Shown here in pieces: positions 52,453 to 60,825 of a stretch of 64,000 nt of DNA. The notes under the pieces were generated by a model. It had not been told where the DNA came from. It did no database searches and saw only the letters and a program-made list of their open reading frames with translations. Source of the stretch: Tenggerimyces sp963762635. GTDB taxonomy: Bacteria; Actinomycetota; Actinomycetes; Propionibacteriales; Actinopolymorphaceae. Each line of letters starts with the position of its first letter. Positions within the stretch are counted from its first letter, which is position 1. Made by a program: the position numbers and the translations under genes. The stretch lies in the NCBI GenBank assembly GCA_963762635.1, contig CAVXLQ010000023.1:434001-498000 (forward strand). The letters run 5' to 3'.

Positions 52453-52925
52453 TGCTGATCCTGTCGACGTTCCTGTACTGCATCGCCTCGGCGCTGATCC
52501 CCGTGATCAACGCCGAGGCGTACGTAGCGGGCGTCGGCGCGCTGTTCCACGGCGACCAGTGGGAGCTGCTCGGTATCTCCCTCGTCGCGGCGGCGGGTCA
52601 GATGGTCGGGAAGGTCGCGTACTTCCTGCTCGGACGCAGCTCGTTGAACTGGTCGTTCATCAAGAAGAAGCTGGAGTCGCCGCGCTGGAAGGCGTCCTTC
52701 GAGAAGTGGCAAGGCCGGCTCGGCGGCAACCGGGTGCTCGCCAGCTTCGTCCTCCTCGTTTCTGCCCTGTTCGGCTTTCCCCCGTTCGCGATCCTCTCCG
52801 TCCTGGCCGGCCAGATGCGCGTGCCATTGCCGCTCTTCATCGTGACCGGCCTCGTCGGCCGCTTCGGCCGCTTCGCCGCCATCCTCGGCATCGCCGGATT
52901 CGTCAGCCTCCAGTTCGGCAAGTGA
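52452..52925 (+). CDS. Small VTT/DedA-like membrane protein
   Basis: About 157 residues from ATG 52452, overlapping the previous stop; a GTG 11 codons upstream would also fit. Four or five helices include ILSTFLYCIASALIPVINAE and LVGRFGRFAAILGIAGF. The pattern resembles VTT/SNARE-associated proteins, with GKVAYFLLGR and re-entrant loop residues. Coupling to the phospholipid synthase gene suggests a lipid-transport or scramblase role, which is inference. Confidence 0.8.
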   Translation: MLILSTFLYCIASALIPVINAEAYVAGVGALFHGDQWELLGISLVAAAGQMVGKVAYFLLGRSSLNWSFIKKKLESPRWKASFEKWQGRLGGNRVLASFVLLVSALFGFPPFAILSVLAGQMRVPLPLFIVTGLVGRFGRFAAILGIAGFVSLQFGK

Positions 52926-52929
52926 GGGG

Positions 52930-53856
52930 CTAGGCCGACACGAGGGTGTGGGCCTCGACGGCTCGGTCGAGGTCCTCCTCCAGGAGGTCGGTGTTGATCG
53001 CTACCGCGGCAGCGAAGCCGTCGCCGGCGGCAGTGATGACGGCGGCGCGCTGGTCGGCGACATTGCCGGCTGCCCAGATGCCCCAGGCGGTGGTGCGGCC
53101 CGACGCATCCGTACGGACGAAGCCCGTCTCGTCGAACTCGCACTCCAGCGCGTGCAGAAGGGGATCCGCGGGCGAGCCGAACGGCGGCCGCAGGAACACG
53201 GCGGAACGGGGGACGACCTCACCCGAGTCGAGACGCACTCCGGTCACCCGGTCGTCCGAGACCTCCACGCCCGCGACCTCGCCAGGCACGAGCCGTACGC
53301 CAACCGCCGCCAGCTGGGTGGCCTCCGTAGGCGATGGCTCGAACGACTGCGGGAAGTAGACCACGTCGTCCGACCACCGCTGGATCAGCAGCGCGTGGTG
53401 GACGGACATCGCCGACGTCCCGATCACGCCAATGGGCTGGTCGCGCACCTCCCAGCCGTGGCAGTACGGGCACACGTGGACGTCGCGTCCCCACCGCTCC
53501 TTGATCCCCGGCAGGTCGGGCAGCTCGTCCCGCAGCCCGGTCGCGAACAGCACCCGCCGCGCCTTCAGGGTCGCCCCGCTGGCAAGGCGAACGTAGAACC
53601 CGAAGTCCACGCCCACCACGCTGTCCTCGAGCACCTCGACGCCGTACACCGCGACCTCGGCCCGCCCCACCGACAGCAGCTCCGAGGGCGGCATGCCGTC
53701 GCGCGACAGGAACCCGTGCAGGTGCTCCGCCGGCGCGTTCCGCGGCGAACCCGCGTCCACCACCGCGACCGTCCGCCGCGCACGCCCCAGAACGAGCGCC
53801 GCGCTCAGCCCGGCCGCGCCTCCACCGACTATCACCACGTCATAGACCATCGTCAT
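52930..53856 (-). CDS. Thioredoxin-reductase-like FAD/NAD(P) flavoprotein
   Basis: The 308-residue protein starts at ATG 53856 after GGAGG. The FAD-binding GGGAAGLSAALVLGRA is at the N-terminus. The redox pair is CPYC (VHVCPYCHGWEVRDQP) at about 132-135, in place of the CATC of classical TrxB. The NADP site GVIGTSAMSVHHA is degenerate: it lacks the GGGNSA form. The C-terminal GIWAAGNVADQRAAVITAAG closes the FAD site. It resembles ferredoxin- or flavin-dependent reductases in Gram-positive bacteria. The divergent XRE-cupin regulator probably controls it. Confidence 0.9.
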   Translation of the reverse strand: MTMVYDVVIVGGGAAGLSAALVLGRARRTVAVVDAGSPRNAPAEHLHGFLSRDGMPPSELLSVGRAEVAVYGVEVLEDSVVGVDFGFYVRLASGATLKARRVLFATGLRDELPDLPGIKERWGRDVHVCPYCHGWEVRDQPIGVIGTSAMSVHHALLIQRWSDDVVYFPQSFEPSPTEATQLAAVGVRLVPGEVAGVEVSDDRVTGVRLDSGEVVPRSAVFLRPPFGSPADPLLHALECEFDETGFVRTDASGRTTAWGIWAAGNVADQRAAVITAAGDGFAAAVAINTDLLEEDLDRAVEAHTLVSA

Positions 53857-53894
53857 CGACCTCCTTCGAGACCGAGCCTTCCCGATCGACCACT

Positions 53895-53920
53895 GAAATG
53901 ACAACCGAAGTTGCCGTTTC
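53895..53920. promoter_or_regulatory. Inverted repeat between flavoprotein and XRE-cupin genes
   Basis: Arms GAAATGACAAC and GTTGCCGTTTC pair over 9 of 11 positions around CGAA. It lies in the 82-bp divergent gap, 19 bp before the XRE start and 39 bp before the flavoprotein start. It is the probable binding site of the XRE-cupin protein and its control point for both genes. Confidence 0.7.
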
Positions 53921-53938
53921 TGGGAAGGCCGAGGTGAA

Positions 53939-54538
53939 ATGGCAGGCATGAACGCGATCGCGAACGCCCTCGCCCAGGTCGGTCCACGCCTGAAGCGGAT
54001 CCGCACCCAGCGGAACATCACGCTGGCCGCGCTCGCCGAGAGCACCGGGATCTCCAAGAGCACGCTGTCCAGGCTCGAGGCCGGCCAGCGCAAACCCAGC
54101 CTGGAGCTGCTGCTCCCGATCGCCCAGGCCCACCAGGTGCCGCTCGACGAGCTCATCGAGGCGCCGGCCACCGGGGACCCGCGGGTCCGGGTCAAGCCGC
54201 TCACGGCGCACGGCCGTACGTACGTCCCGCTCACCCAGCAGCCCGGCGCCATGCAGGCCTACAAGGTGCTGATCCCGGCCGACGCGGAGCAGGCCGAGCC
54301 GGAGATGCGGGTGCACGAGGGCTACGAGTGGTTCTACGTTCTCGCGGGCAAGGTGCGTCTCGTTCTCGCCGAGTACGACATCGTGCTGGGGCCGGGCGAG
54401 GCAGCCGAGTTCGACACCCGGCTGCCGCACTGGTTCGGGCCGGCGGGCGACCAGCCCGTCGAGATCCTCAGCCTGTTCGGCAGGCAGGGCGAGCGCATCC
54501 ACGTCCGCGCCGCGCCCCGCTCCCGCAAGGCCGACTAG
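53939..54538 (+). CDS. XRE family regulator with C-terminal cupin
   Basis: The 199-residue protein has GAGG before its start. The HTH (about 13-70) is RLKRIRTQRNITLAALAEST, GISKSTLSRLEAGQRKPS. The cupin domain (about 120-190) contains the conserved HEGYEWFYVLAGKVRLVL and LGPGEAAEFDTRLPHWFG. This type senses small molecules and regulates adjacent metabolic genes. It likely represses or activates the divergent flavoprotein. It shares a CTAG stop with the convergent haloperoxidase gene. Confidence 0.92.
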   Translation: MAGMNAIANALAQVGPRLKRIRTQRNITLAALAESTGISKSTLSRLEAGQRKPSLELLLPIAQAHQVPLDELIEAPATGDPRVRVKPLTAHGRTYVPLTQQPGAMQAYKVLIPADAEQAEPEMRVHEGYEWFYVLAGKVRLVLAEYDIVLGPGEAAEFDTRLPHWFGPAGDQPVEILSLFGRQGERIHVRAAPRSRKAD

Positions 54539-55779
54539 TCCCGCTGGAACTCGCGCTTCATCGCCCACGAGGCGACCTGGTGGCCGAGCTTGTTGCCGTC
54601 GTCCATCGCCCAGCGGAAGTGGATGCCGAGCCAGATGCGCGCGTTCTTCGTCTCCTCGTTCAACGCCCGCGCGCTGTCGTAGTGTCGCGTGATCGTCGTG
54701 CCGGGACCGGTCGAGGAGATGTTCAGGTCGAGCGACCGCTTGCCGAACAGCCGCGCGAACACCTCACTGGCCGAGCCGCTCACGCACGCGTGCCCGCTGG
54801 CGTACTCCGGGTACGGCGGCGTCGCGATCAACGGCTCCCAGTCCAGATCGCGCTTGGCGGGATCGACCGCCTCGCGGATCGCGGTGACCGGTCGCCAGAA
54901 CGGGTCGTCGTACTTGGTCCGCCAACACGCGACCAGCGCGTCCGCGTTCGCCGTGCTCAGCATCGCGAACGCCCGAGCGCTGCGGGCGATGTCGAACGGG
55001 TGCCGCTTCAACCGGTCGCGCAGCGCGGCCTGGTACTGCTGGACCGGGCTCACGCTCCAGAACAACGCGGTCTCCGTCTGGTGGGCGGAACGTACGGACT
55101 CGTCCTTCTCGCCCCACGCGCGCACCTCTTCGACGTCCGCGGCGTAGGCCTTGCTCCGGATGGAGTACGGGCCGCGGACCTTGAACTGCTTGGGTGACTT
55201 CAGCGTCAGCGGATCGACGAATCCCAACCAGGGCGTGGACATCGGCGCGAGCGCTGGTGGCGTCGGCCGCCAGACGCCCGGCTTCGGCGTGACGGTCAGC
55301 GTGATCGGCGCGTCGCGTCCGTCGTTCGCGCGCTCGTCGATCAGGGCACTCGCGGCACGCGAGCCGACCTTGGCGCCCTCGGTCTTGGCGACACCGTTCG
55401 GGACCGCCGCGAGCGACGCCTCGTACGCCAGGTCGAGGTCGGTGGCGGATGCGGGGAAGTAGTGGCGCAACGTCTTGTACGCGGCTGTCGCGGCCGCGAT
55501 CTGCGACGAGGCTTTGCGATGCGCGCGTGGTTGGCGGAGGTACGGCTCGTACCCGCCCTCGATCGTCACCACCGCGTCGTACGTCGCGAGCGAGACGAAG
55601 CCGAAGTACAGGGCGGAGGCCGGAACGGGCACCCCTGCCTTGGCAATCGTTTCTGCCGCGACCTGGTTCCACGTCGTCACCACGGTCGGATCGGCGGGTC
55701 GTTCGGCCGAGGCGACCGGGGCGACCAGGCCGACCGAAAGGACGGCGGCCGCGCTGGCGGCCAGGATCGTGCTTCTCAT
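54535..55779 (-). CDS. Secreted vanadium-dependent haloperoxidase/PAP2-type protein
   Basis: The 414-residue protein starts at MRSTILAASAAAVLSVGLVA; the signal peptide ends near 25. Late motifs are PPYPEYASGHACVSGSASE (SGH) and RIWLGIHFRWAMDDGNKLGH (R...G-I-H), with ITRHYDSARAL. This is the vanadate/phosphate-binding signature of the haloperoxidase branch. In actinobacteria such proteins are halogenases or phosphatases outside the cell; which applies is not decided here. It is monocistronic. Confidence 0.9.
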   Translation of the reverse strand: MRSTILAASAAAVLSVGLVAPVASAERPADPTVVTTWNQVAAETIAKAGVPVPASALYFGFVSLATYDAVVTIEGGYEPYLRQPRAHRKASSQIAAATAAYKTLRHYFPASATDLDLAYEASLAAVPNGVAKTEGAKVGSRAASALIDERANDGRDAPITLTVTPKPGVWRPTPPALAPMSTPWLGFVDPLTLKSPKQFKVRGPYSIRSKAYAADVEEVRAWGEKDESVRSAHQTETALFWSVSPVQQYQAALRDRLKRHPFDIARSARAFAMLSTANADALVACWRTKYDDPFWRPVTAIREAVDPAKRDLDWEPLIATPPYPEYASGHACVSGSASEVFARLFGKRSLDLNISSTGPGTTITRHYDSARALNEETKNARIWLGIHFRWAMDDGNKLGHQVASWAMKREFQRD

Positions 55780-55909
55780 GCCCGGATTGTGGTGGCCGGC
55801 GGTGGGAGGACGCTGGGGAACTTCTGGGAAGGTCCAGTCCCAGGTGACGGGAGCGCGGAACGCCGGTGCGCCCGCCGGGAGGCCTGGTTCGCCTCGCGCG
55901 GAGGCTGGC

Positions 55910-56299
55910 CTACGTCCGACGCTGGCTGAGCTCCTGCACCGCCGACTCCACGTCGACCTCGCCGCTCGCGACGGCGTCGAGCAGCTTGCGGCGATCGGTG
56001 CGCGGCTCCGTACGTTCGGCCGGACGTACGGGAATCCCCAGCACCGCAAGGAGATCGTCGAGTCGCGCGCGTGCCGTCGGATAGCTGACGCCGAGGTGGC
56101 GTTCGAGCTCCTTGGTGTTGCCGCGGGCGGCGAGGAACACGCGGAGCAGGTCGCGTTGGGAGTCGTCCAGGGCACAGAAGTCGCAGTGCCGGAAGTTGCC
56201 GCGCACCTCCGTTCCGCAGTCGTCGCAGTGCAGGCCCGAGACCGCAAGCTGGCCCTGACAGGTCGGGCAGGTGCTGGGCGGGTTGTGCCGCTTGGGCAT
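55910..56299 (-). CDS. DUF2089 family regulator with zinc ribbons
   Basis: The 129-residue protein starts at MPKRHNPPS. The N-terminal zinc knuckles are CPTCQGQL, CDDCGTEV and CDFCALDD. A DUF2089 segment (SQRDLLRVFLAARGNTKELERHLG, split; YPTARARLDDLLAVLGIPV) is helical. DUF2089 proteins accompany DUF4097-type membrane or envelope genes and may repress them. The ATG is adjacent to the upstream stop (TGATG), forming an operon. Confidence 0.9.
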   Translation of the reverse strand: MPKRHNPPSTCPTCQGQLAVSGLHCDDCGTEVRGNFRHCDFCALDDSQRDLLRVFLAARGNTKELERHLGVSYPTARARLDDLLAVLGIPVRPAERTEPRTDRRKLLDAVASGEVDVESAVQELSQRRT

Positions 56300-56961
56300 C
56301 AGGCGACCGAGATGGAGATCGAGCCCGAGTTGCCGGTGATCTCGAGCGTGGACGTGCCGTTGCCGAACTCCCACTCGCCGCGCCCGACCTTCCGCAGCCG
56401 GGGCGAGACGTCGAGGCCAGCGATCGCCTTGACGGTGATGTGGACGTCGGACGTCGGATCGAGGACGAGGTCGAGGTCGCCGACGTTCGCCTTGATCGCG
56501 GACTCTCCGCGGGTGAGGGCCGCCTCGCACCGGAACGTGCCGGCGTTGACCTCGGCCTGGAGGGTGCCACGGAGGTTGCGGATCGCCGCCTCGGCGCCGT
56601 TGAGCTCCGCGGTGAGGTCGACGTCCGCCGGGATCATCAGAACGGAGTCGTCGCCGAGGCGGCAGTTGACCTCGATCACGTCCCCTTCGTTCGACGTGGT
56701 GAGCTCGCTCGGTCCGTACGCGTGGATCTCCTCGATGTCGTCCACGCCGAGGATCTCGAGCATGCTCGGACCGTGGACGTGCGCGTGGACCTTGGGGATG
56801 CCGGCGTACTCGCGCAGGACCACGGTCGGCTCGTTGTGCTCCTCTTCCTCCTCCTCGACCTGGTGCCCGTCGAGGGCCCGGAGCCGCTCCTCGGCCTCGG
56901 CCGGGGTGAGCTCGCCTTGGGCAAGCTGCTCCAGAATGCTACGCGTCTGCGTCTCGTTCAT
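56299..56961 (-). CDS. DUF4097-like beta-repeat protein with SHOCT-type start
   Basis: The 220-residue protein starts at MNETQTRSILEQLAQGELTP, a short SHOCT-like helical segment with AEEAEERLRAL-like turns. A run of acidic residues (EEEEEE) at about 36-41 separates it from a beta-repeat DUF4097 part (about 60-220) ending GNSGSISISVA. This pairing with DUF2089 is a known arrangement; the biochemical role is not known. It is first in the operon and 23 bp downstream of the TetR stop, on the same strand. Confidence 0.88.
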   Translation of the reverse strand: MNETQTRSILEQLAQGELTPAEAEERLRALDGHQVEEEEEEHNEPTVVLREYAGIPKVHAHVHGPSMLEILGVDDIEEIHAYGPSELTTSNEGDVIEVNCRLGDDSVLMIPADVDLTAELNGAEAAIRNLRGTLQAEVNAGTFRCEAALTRGESAIKANVGDLDLVLDPTSDVHITVKAIAGLDVSPRLRKVGRGEWEFGNGTSTLEITGNSGSISISVA

Positions 56962-56984
56962 GTCAGTTAGTAAAGCAGCGGTTT

Positions 56985-57515
56985 TCAGATTGTCAATCCC
57001 GCTGCTTGCTCGGCGGCAGATTGGAAGCGAGTCTTCCAGGCCCGGCCGGGGTTGGTACGACTGAGGACGGCGAGGCCGTGCAGGGTCGCCCACATCGTCT
57101 GGGCGCGCTCGTGCGCACCGTCCGGCTCCGCTGGCGCGAGCAGCTTCTGCAGCCGTCGCGTCACCTGGTCGACGAGGGCGCCGCGGGTGGCGGGCTCGAG
57201 GCCCATCGCCGGCAGCGGCTGCTCGAAGAGGAACTCGTACAGCCCGGGCTGATCGGTCACCGTCCGCCGGTAGCGCTCGGCGAACTGCGCGGGCGTGCGC
57301 GCGCCGTCGAGCTGCTCGAGCAGCTGGTCGCCGGCCCGTTCGTAGACGGCGGCAAGCAAGCTCTGGCGGCTGCCGAACTTCGTGTAGACGCACATCGTCG
57401 TCCGCTCGGCCGCCTGCGCGAGCCGGCGAACGCCCAGGTCGGAGGACCCTTCGGAGGCGATCAGGCGGAGCGAGCCGCGGATCAGCTGCTCCCGTACGTC
57501 CGGCTGGTCGGCCAC
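56985..57515 (-). CDS. TetR family transcriptional regulator
   Basis: About 176 residues from GTG 57515, preferred because AAGGAG lies just upstream; the frame is open from 57542. The HTH (about 5-50) is VREQLIRGSLRLIASEGSSD, LGVRRLAQAAERTTMCVYTKFGSRQSLL split by loops. The ligand-binding domain (about 70-175) is helical and contains WATLHGLAVLSRTNPG. Twin operators in the divergent gap indicate control of itself and the membrane gene at 57618. Confidence 0.92.
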   Translation of the reverse strand: MADQPDVREQLIRGSLRLIASEGSSDLGVRRLAQAAERTTMCVYTKFGSRQSLLAAVYERAGDQLLEQLDGARTPAQFAERYRRTVTDQPGLYEFLFEQPLPAMGLEPATRGALVDQVTRRLQKLLAPAEPDGAHERAQTMWATLHGLAVLSRTNPGRAWKTRFQSAAEQAAGLTI

Positions 57516-57573
57516 GCCGCTCCTTGGTTGCAAGAAGGTCACGGGGCTGTTCGGCGCCCGCGCTAGGTCCTAC

Positions 57574-57589
57574 GATAACGCTCGTTATC
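57574..57589. promoter_or_regulatory. TetR operator 1
   Basis: GATAACGCTCGTTATC has perfect 7-bp arms around CT. It lies 59 bp upstream of the TetR start. It is one of two adjacent near-identical 16-bp sites in the divergent gap. Confidence 0.85.
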
Positions 57590-57590
57590 C

Positions 57591-57606
57591 AATAACGATC
57601 GTTATC
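57591..57606. promoter_or_regulatory. TetR operator 2
   Basis: AATAACGATCGTTATC contains a 14-bp perfect palindrome, ATAACGATCGTTAT. Its centre is 17 bp from that of operator 1, so two dimers would bind close to each other on nearly opposite helical faces. It ends 11 bp before the membrane gene start and overlaps its Shine-Dalgarno region. Confidence 0.85.
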
Positions 57607-57617
57607 CGGAGGCTGCC

Positions 57618-58217
57618 ATGCCCCACAAGGATCCGGCCAGGCTCTACCGCATCGCCGCCGTCGCGGGTGCCTTGAGCGCCGTCGTCCTGCTCGTCAACGC
57701 CGCCAAGCGAGCGGACCTGATCCCCACGACCGCGGTGACGCAGCTCGTCGCCCCGTTCGCCCAGATCCTCGCCCTGGCGCTGGTCAGCGCGCTCTACTTC
57801 GGCTTCGGACGCCGCGCGGGCACGTTCGGGCTCGTCGCCTACCTGCTGAACGGGTTCGCGCTGACGGCCCTGGTCGGCGTGGAGTTCGTCGTCAACCTGG
57901 TGTTCGCCGAGGTCCCGGCGCAGACCATCGCCGCGCTGCGCGAGGGACCGCTCGGGCTCGCGCTCACCGTGGGCTCGATCCTGTTTCTCCTTGGCACGTT
58001 GACGTTCGTCGCCGCGCTGCTGACGTCGCGCGAGGTGCCCGTCGCGCCGCTCGTGTTGTACGCGGTCGGCGCCGTCCCCGTTGCTCTGCGGGCGTTCGTC
58101 CCCGAGCTCGTCCTCGACCTCGCCCTGGTCGTGCTCGCCGTCGGTGTCGGGTGGCTGGCGGTCTGGCTGTTCACCCGCTCGAGCCGCATCACCACCTGGA
58201 CGCTCGCGCCCGCGTAG
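57618..58217 (+). CDS. DUF4386-like integral membrane protein
   Basis: The 199-residue protein has six hydrophobic helices and the starter ARLYRIAAVAGALSAVVLLV. GGAGG is 7 nt before the ATG. It looks like the actinobacterial multi-helix proteins usually placed near TetR regulators; transport or stress role is inferred from the operators only. It is monocistronic and 68 bp before the DHFR-like gene. Confidence 0.82.
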   Translation: MPHKDPARLYRIAAVAGALSAVVLLVNAAKRADLIPTTAVTQLVAPFAQILALALVSALYFGFGRRAGTFGLVAYLLNGFALTALVGVEFVVNLVFAEVPAQTIAALREGPLGLALTVGSILFLLGTLTFVAALLTSREVPVAPLVLYAVGAVPVALRAFVPELVLDLALVVLAVGVGWLAVWLFTRSSRITTWTLAPA

Positions 58218-58285
58218 GCGGGTTTGATGAGTTTTCCGCGCGGGTCCCGTCATATCGGGAAAGGACGACAACCCGAGGAGAGTTC

Positions 58286-58834
58286 ATGCGCACGCTCGCG
58301 ATCACGCAGAACATCACGTTGGACGGTTCGATCGAGATGCTCGGCGACTGGTTCGACCCGGCGGACCAGGATGCCGAGATCACGGCGGAGGTGCACAGCC
58401 AGGACGTGAACGCCGACGCGCTGTTGCTCGGCCGGCAGACGTTCGAGGACATGCGCGGGTACTGGCCGGTGCAGGCCGACGACCAGACCGGCATCACCGA
58501 CTACCTCAACCGGGTAAGGAAGTACGTCGTGTCCTCGACGATGGAGGACCCGAAGTGGGAGGGTACCGAGATCCTGCGCGGCGACCCGCTCGAGGAGGTG
58601 CGCGCACTGAAGGCTCAAGAGGGCAAGGACATCGTGGTCACCGGCAGCATCACGCTGTGCCACGCGCTGATCGAGGCCGGGCTGGTCGACGAGTACAGGC
58701 TGTTTATCTACCCCGTCGTCCAGGGCCGTGGTCGCCGGCTCTTCCCGGACGGGTACGAGGTGCCGAGACTGCGCCGCCCGCACTCGAAGGCGTTCGCCAA
58801 CGGGCTCACCCTCCTCACGTACGCGTCGAGCTAG
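58286..58834 (+). CDS. Dihydrofolate-reductase family protein (RibD C-terminal fold)
   Basis: The 182-residue protein starts at MRTLAITQNITLDGSIEML after GAGGAG. Family motifs are ALLLGRQTFEDMRGYW, YVVSSTM, GKDIVVTGSITLCHALIE and DEYRLFIYPVVQGRGRRLF. The fold binds NAD(P)H; a biosynthetic role is unproven. It precedes the YCII protein by 97 bp, a frequent neighbour in actinobacteria. Confidence 0.92.
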   Translation: MRTLAITQNITLDGSIEMLGDWFDPADQDAEITAEVHSQDVNADALLLGRQTFEDMRGYWPVQADDQTGITDYLNRVRKYVVSSTMEDPKWEGTEILRGDPLEEVRALKAQEGKDIVVTGSITLCHALIEAGLVDEYRLFIYPVVQGRGRRLFPDGYEVPRLRRPHSKAFANGLTLLTYASS

Positions 58835-58931
58835 AAAGCGAGGCCAAACTTTGGCGTGTTGTCGATTTCGACCGGGACCCGTTCGTCGGGACCTGTAGAA
58901 AGGTCGATCACTACACACCAAGGAGCACGAC

Positions 58932-59279
58932 ATGCCTCAGTACGGAATCTTCGTCTACCAGGCCGCACCGGCTGACCCGATGTCCATCTCGGACGAGTAC
59001 ATGGCGGGCCTGGAGCAGTACGGCGCCGTCATGGAGGAGCTGGGCGGCACGCCCTCGGTCGGGTTCGCGTTCCAGCCGAGCACGGCGGCCAAGTCCGTTC
59101 GCGGCACGACCGTGACCGACGGCCCGTTCCTGGAGGCCAAAGAGGTCATCGCCGGCTACTACGTGATCGAGGCGGCCGACCTGGACACCGCGATCCGTGT
59201 CGCGGCGGCCAACCCGGTCACCAAGGAGCCCGGCGGCGGCGTCGAGGTCCGCGAGCTCTTCGAGCCCCCGGCGGAGTGA
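58932..59279 (+). CDS. YCII-related protein
   Basis: This 115-residue ferredoxin-like fold protein reads MPQYGIFVYQAAPAD, YMAGLEQYGAVMEELGG, TTVTDGPFLEAKEVIAGYYV and RELFEPPAE. These YCII/DGPF-type proteins accompany ECF41-like or DHFR-type genes; the activity is unknown. AAGGAG lies close to the ATG. Confidence 0.92.
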   Translation: MPQYGIFVYQAAPADPMSISDEYMAGLEQYGAVMEELGGTPSVGFAFQPSTAAKSVRGTTVTDGPFLEAKEVIAGYYVIEAADLDTAIRVAAANPVTKEPGGGVEVRELFEPPAE

Positions 59280-59289
59280 GCGCCCGGCG

Positions 59290-60066
59290 CTAGAACGGCA
59301 GGGGCTCGTAGCTGGCTCCGTACGGCGCGTCCGGCCGCTCGAAGGCACCCATCAGCGCGTGCCGCATCGGCGTGGTGCTGTCGAGGAACTCCTCGTTGTT
59401 GTCGAAGCGGTCGGCCGCCCGTACCCACGGCGGGCTGTAGACGTAGTGCGCGGTGTAGCGGTCCTGGTCGCCGTCGTGGCGGTACGTACGGTGCCAGACG
59501 CCGTTGTGGAACAGCAGAACAGAGCCGATCGGCGCGCAGATCACGTGACCTATGGGAACGTCACCACGTTCGGACCGGATCTCGGCCGGCAGCGGAACCT
59601 GGGCGCGGTGGCTGCCGGGGATCAGCTCCATGTTTCCCGAACCGATGTTGGTCTGGTCGGTCAGCAGGAACGAGGCGCGCAGCTGGATGAGCGGTACCGG
59701 GTAGCCGAGCTGCTTGAAGTCGTACGCGCTCGACCCGTCCTGGTGCCAGCCGCCGACGTTGCCGTGGGCGGGCTGCATGGTGTTCCAGCTGGCCTGCAGG
59801 ATGAATCGGTCGCCGAACAGGCCACGCACCTTGGGCAGGACGGCGGGGTGGTCGATCAGCTTCTCCAGGACCGGCTCGGTCTCGTACCCACGGCCGATCT
59901 GTCCGAACGCGCGATCGCGATCGGCATGCAGCCGGCGGGAGGCCTCGTAGCACTCCGTCGCCTCGTCCGCGGACAGCACGCTGGGGATGACGAGATAGCC
60001 CCAGGACTCGAAGACGAACTTGTCCAGGTCGGTGAACGGACCCGGCGCAACCTCAGGATTCAACAT
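59290..60066 (-). CDS. Phytanoyl-CoA dioxygenase family protein
   Basis: This 258-residue Fe(II)/2-oxoglutarate oxygenase of the PhyH branch has the H-x-D pair in VGGWHQDGSSAYD and the distal His in SVLLFHNGVWHRTYRHDG. A 2-oxoglutarate-binding Arg is likely near RYTAHYVYSPPW. It hydroxylates an unknown small molecule. It converges on the YCII gene with a 10-bp gap. Nothing co-directional precedes it within 120 bp. Confidence 0.92.
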   Translation of the reverse strand: MLNPEVAPGPFTDLDKFVFESWGYLVIPSVLSADEATECYEASRRLHADRDRAFGQIGRGYETEPVLEKLIDHPAVLPKVRGLFGDRFILQASWNTMQPAHGNVGGWHQDGSSAYDFKQLGYPVPLIQLRASFLLTDQTNIGSGNMELIPGSHRAQVPLPAEIRSERGDVPIGHVICAPIGSVLLFHNGVWHRTYRHDGDQDRYTAHYVYSPPWVRAADRFDNNEEFLDSTTPMRHALMGAFERPDAPYGASYEPLPF

Positions 60067-60186
60067 GATGCGGACGCCCCACCTCTCGCGGCTGTGCCTA
60101 CTCCTTCACGATCACCCCGGGTGGGCAGGGCGCGCCAGCAAGCTTCCGTGACCGGCCACGACCGTCAGCGGACTCTGCTGGAACTT

Positions 60187-60825
60187 TCAACGGGGGCGGG
60201 AGATTTGCGGCTCCTGGCGAGTGTGGAGGTCCCAGGACAGCACCTTGCCTGGCGGGTGCTCGGTGGCATCCGGGTCGAGGTGCGGGATCTGACCGAGCTT
60301 GTCGACCTCCTCGGTGAGAGCGTCCAGTACGGAGCGGAGCTGGACCTGGGCGACGCGAGCGAACGTTCGGACGTACTCGATCTCCGGCATCGCCGCTGCC
60401 GGGTTCTTGTCGTCTGGGGTGGCGGCCGCGGTCGTCGCGGCTTGGTGGGCACGTTCGAGGATCTCGCGCTGCTGGGCGCGGGCGTTTGCCATCAGGTCGC
60501 GGGCGTGCTGGACGGCCTCGGCGACGAGACGGTCCGCGACCTGCTGCGCCTGGCTGAACAAGGCCACGGCGTGGGCGTTGATCTCGGGCGGCGCGCTGGA
60601 CTTGGAGGGCTTCGTGGGGGTGGCGGTGCGCTTGAGCCGTTCGATCTCGGCGCGCAGCTTGGCGCGTTCGTCGTTGGAGGCTTCGATCTGTTCGGCGACG
60701 GTCTCGAGGAACGTGCGGACCTCGTTCTCGTCGAGTCCCCGCAGACGGTGCGAGAAGTCGGCATCCCTGACCGCACGCGGCGAGTGCCGTTGGGCGGGAT
60801 GCGGCTTGCGGGCGAGCTCTGTCAC
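60187..60825 (-). CDS. DivIVA-domain protein, last gene of the globin operon
   Basis: About 212 residues from GTG 60825. The DivIVA N-terminal motif is DADFSHRLRGLDENEVRTFLETVAEQIEA, split by its turn, followed by a long coiled-coil (about 45-150; KLRAEIERLKRT, DRLVAEAVQHARDLMANARA). The tail includes ALTEEVDKLGQIPHLD. DivIVA proteins bind membranes at poles or septa. Its start overlaps the flavohaemoprotein stop by 4 bp, so it is co-translated with a nitric-oxide-defence enzyme. Confidence 0.87.
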   Translation of the reverse strand: MTELARKPHPAQRHSPRAVRDADFSHRLRGLDENEVRTFLETVAEQIEASNDERAKLRAEIERLKRTATPTKPSKSSAPPEINAHAVALFSQAQQVADRLVAEAVQHARDLMANARAQQREILERAHQAATTAAATPDDKNPAAAMPEIEYVRTFARVAQVQLRSVLDALTEEVDKLGQIPHLDPDATEHPPGKVLSWDLHTRQEPQISRPR

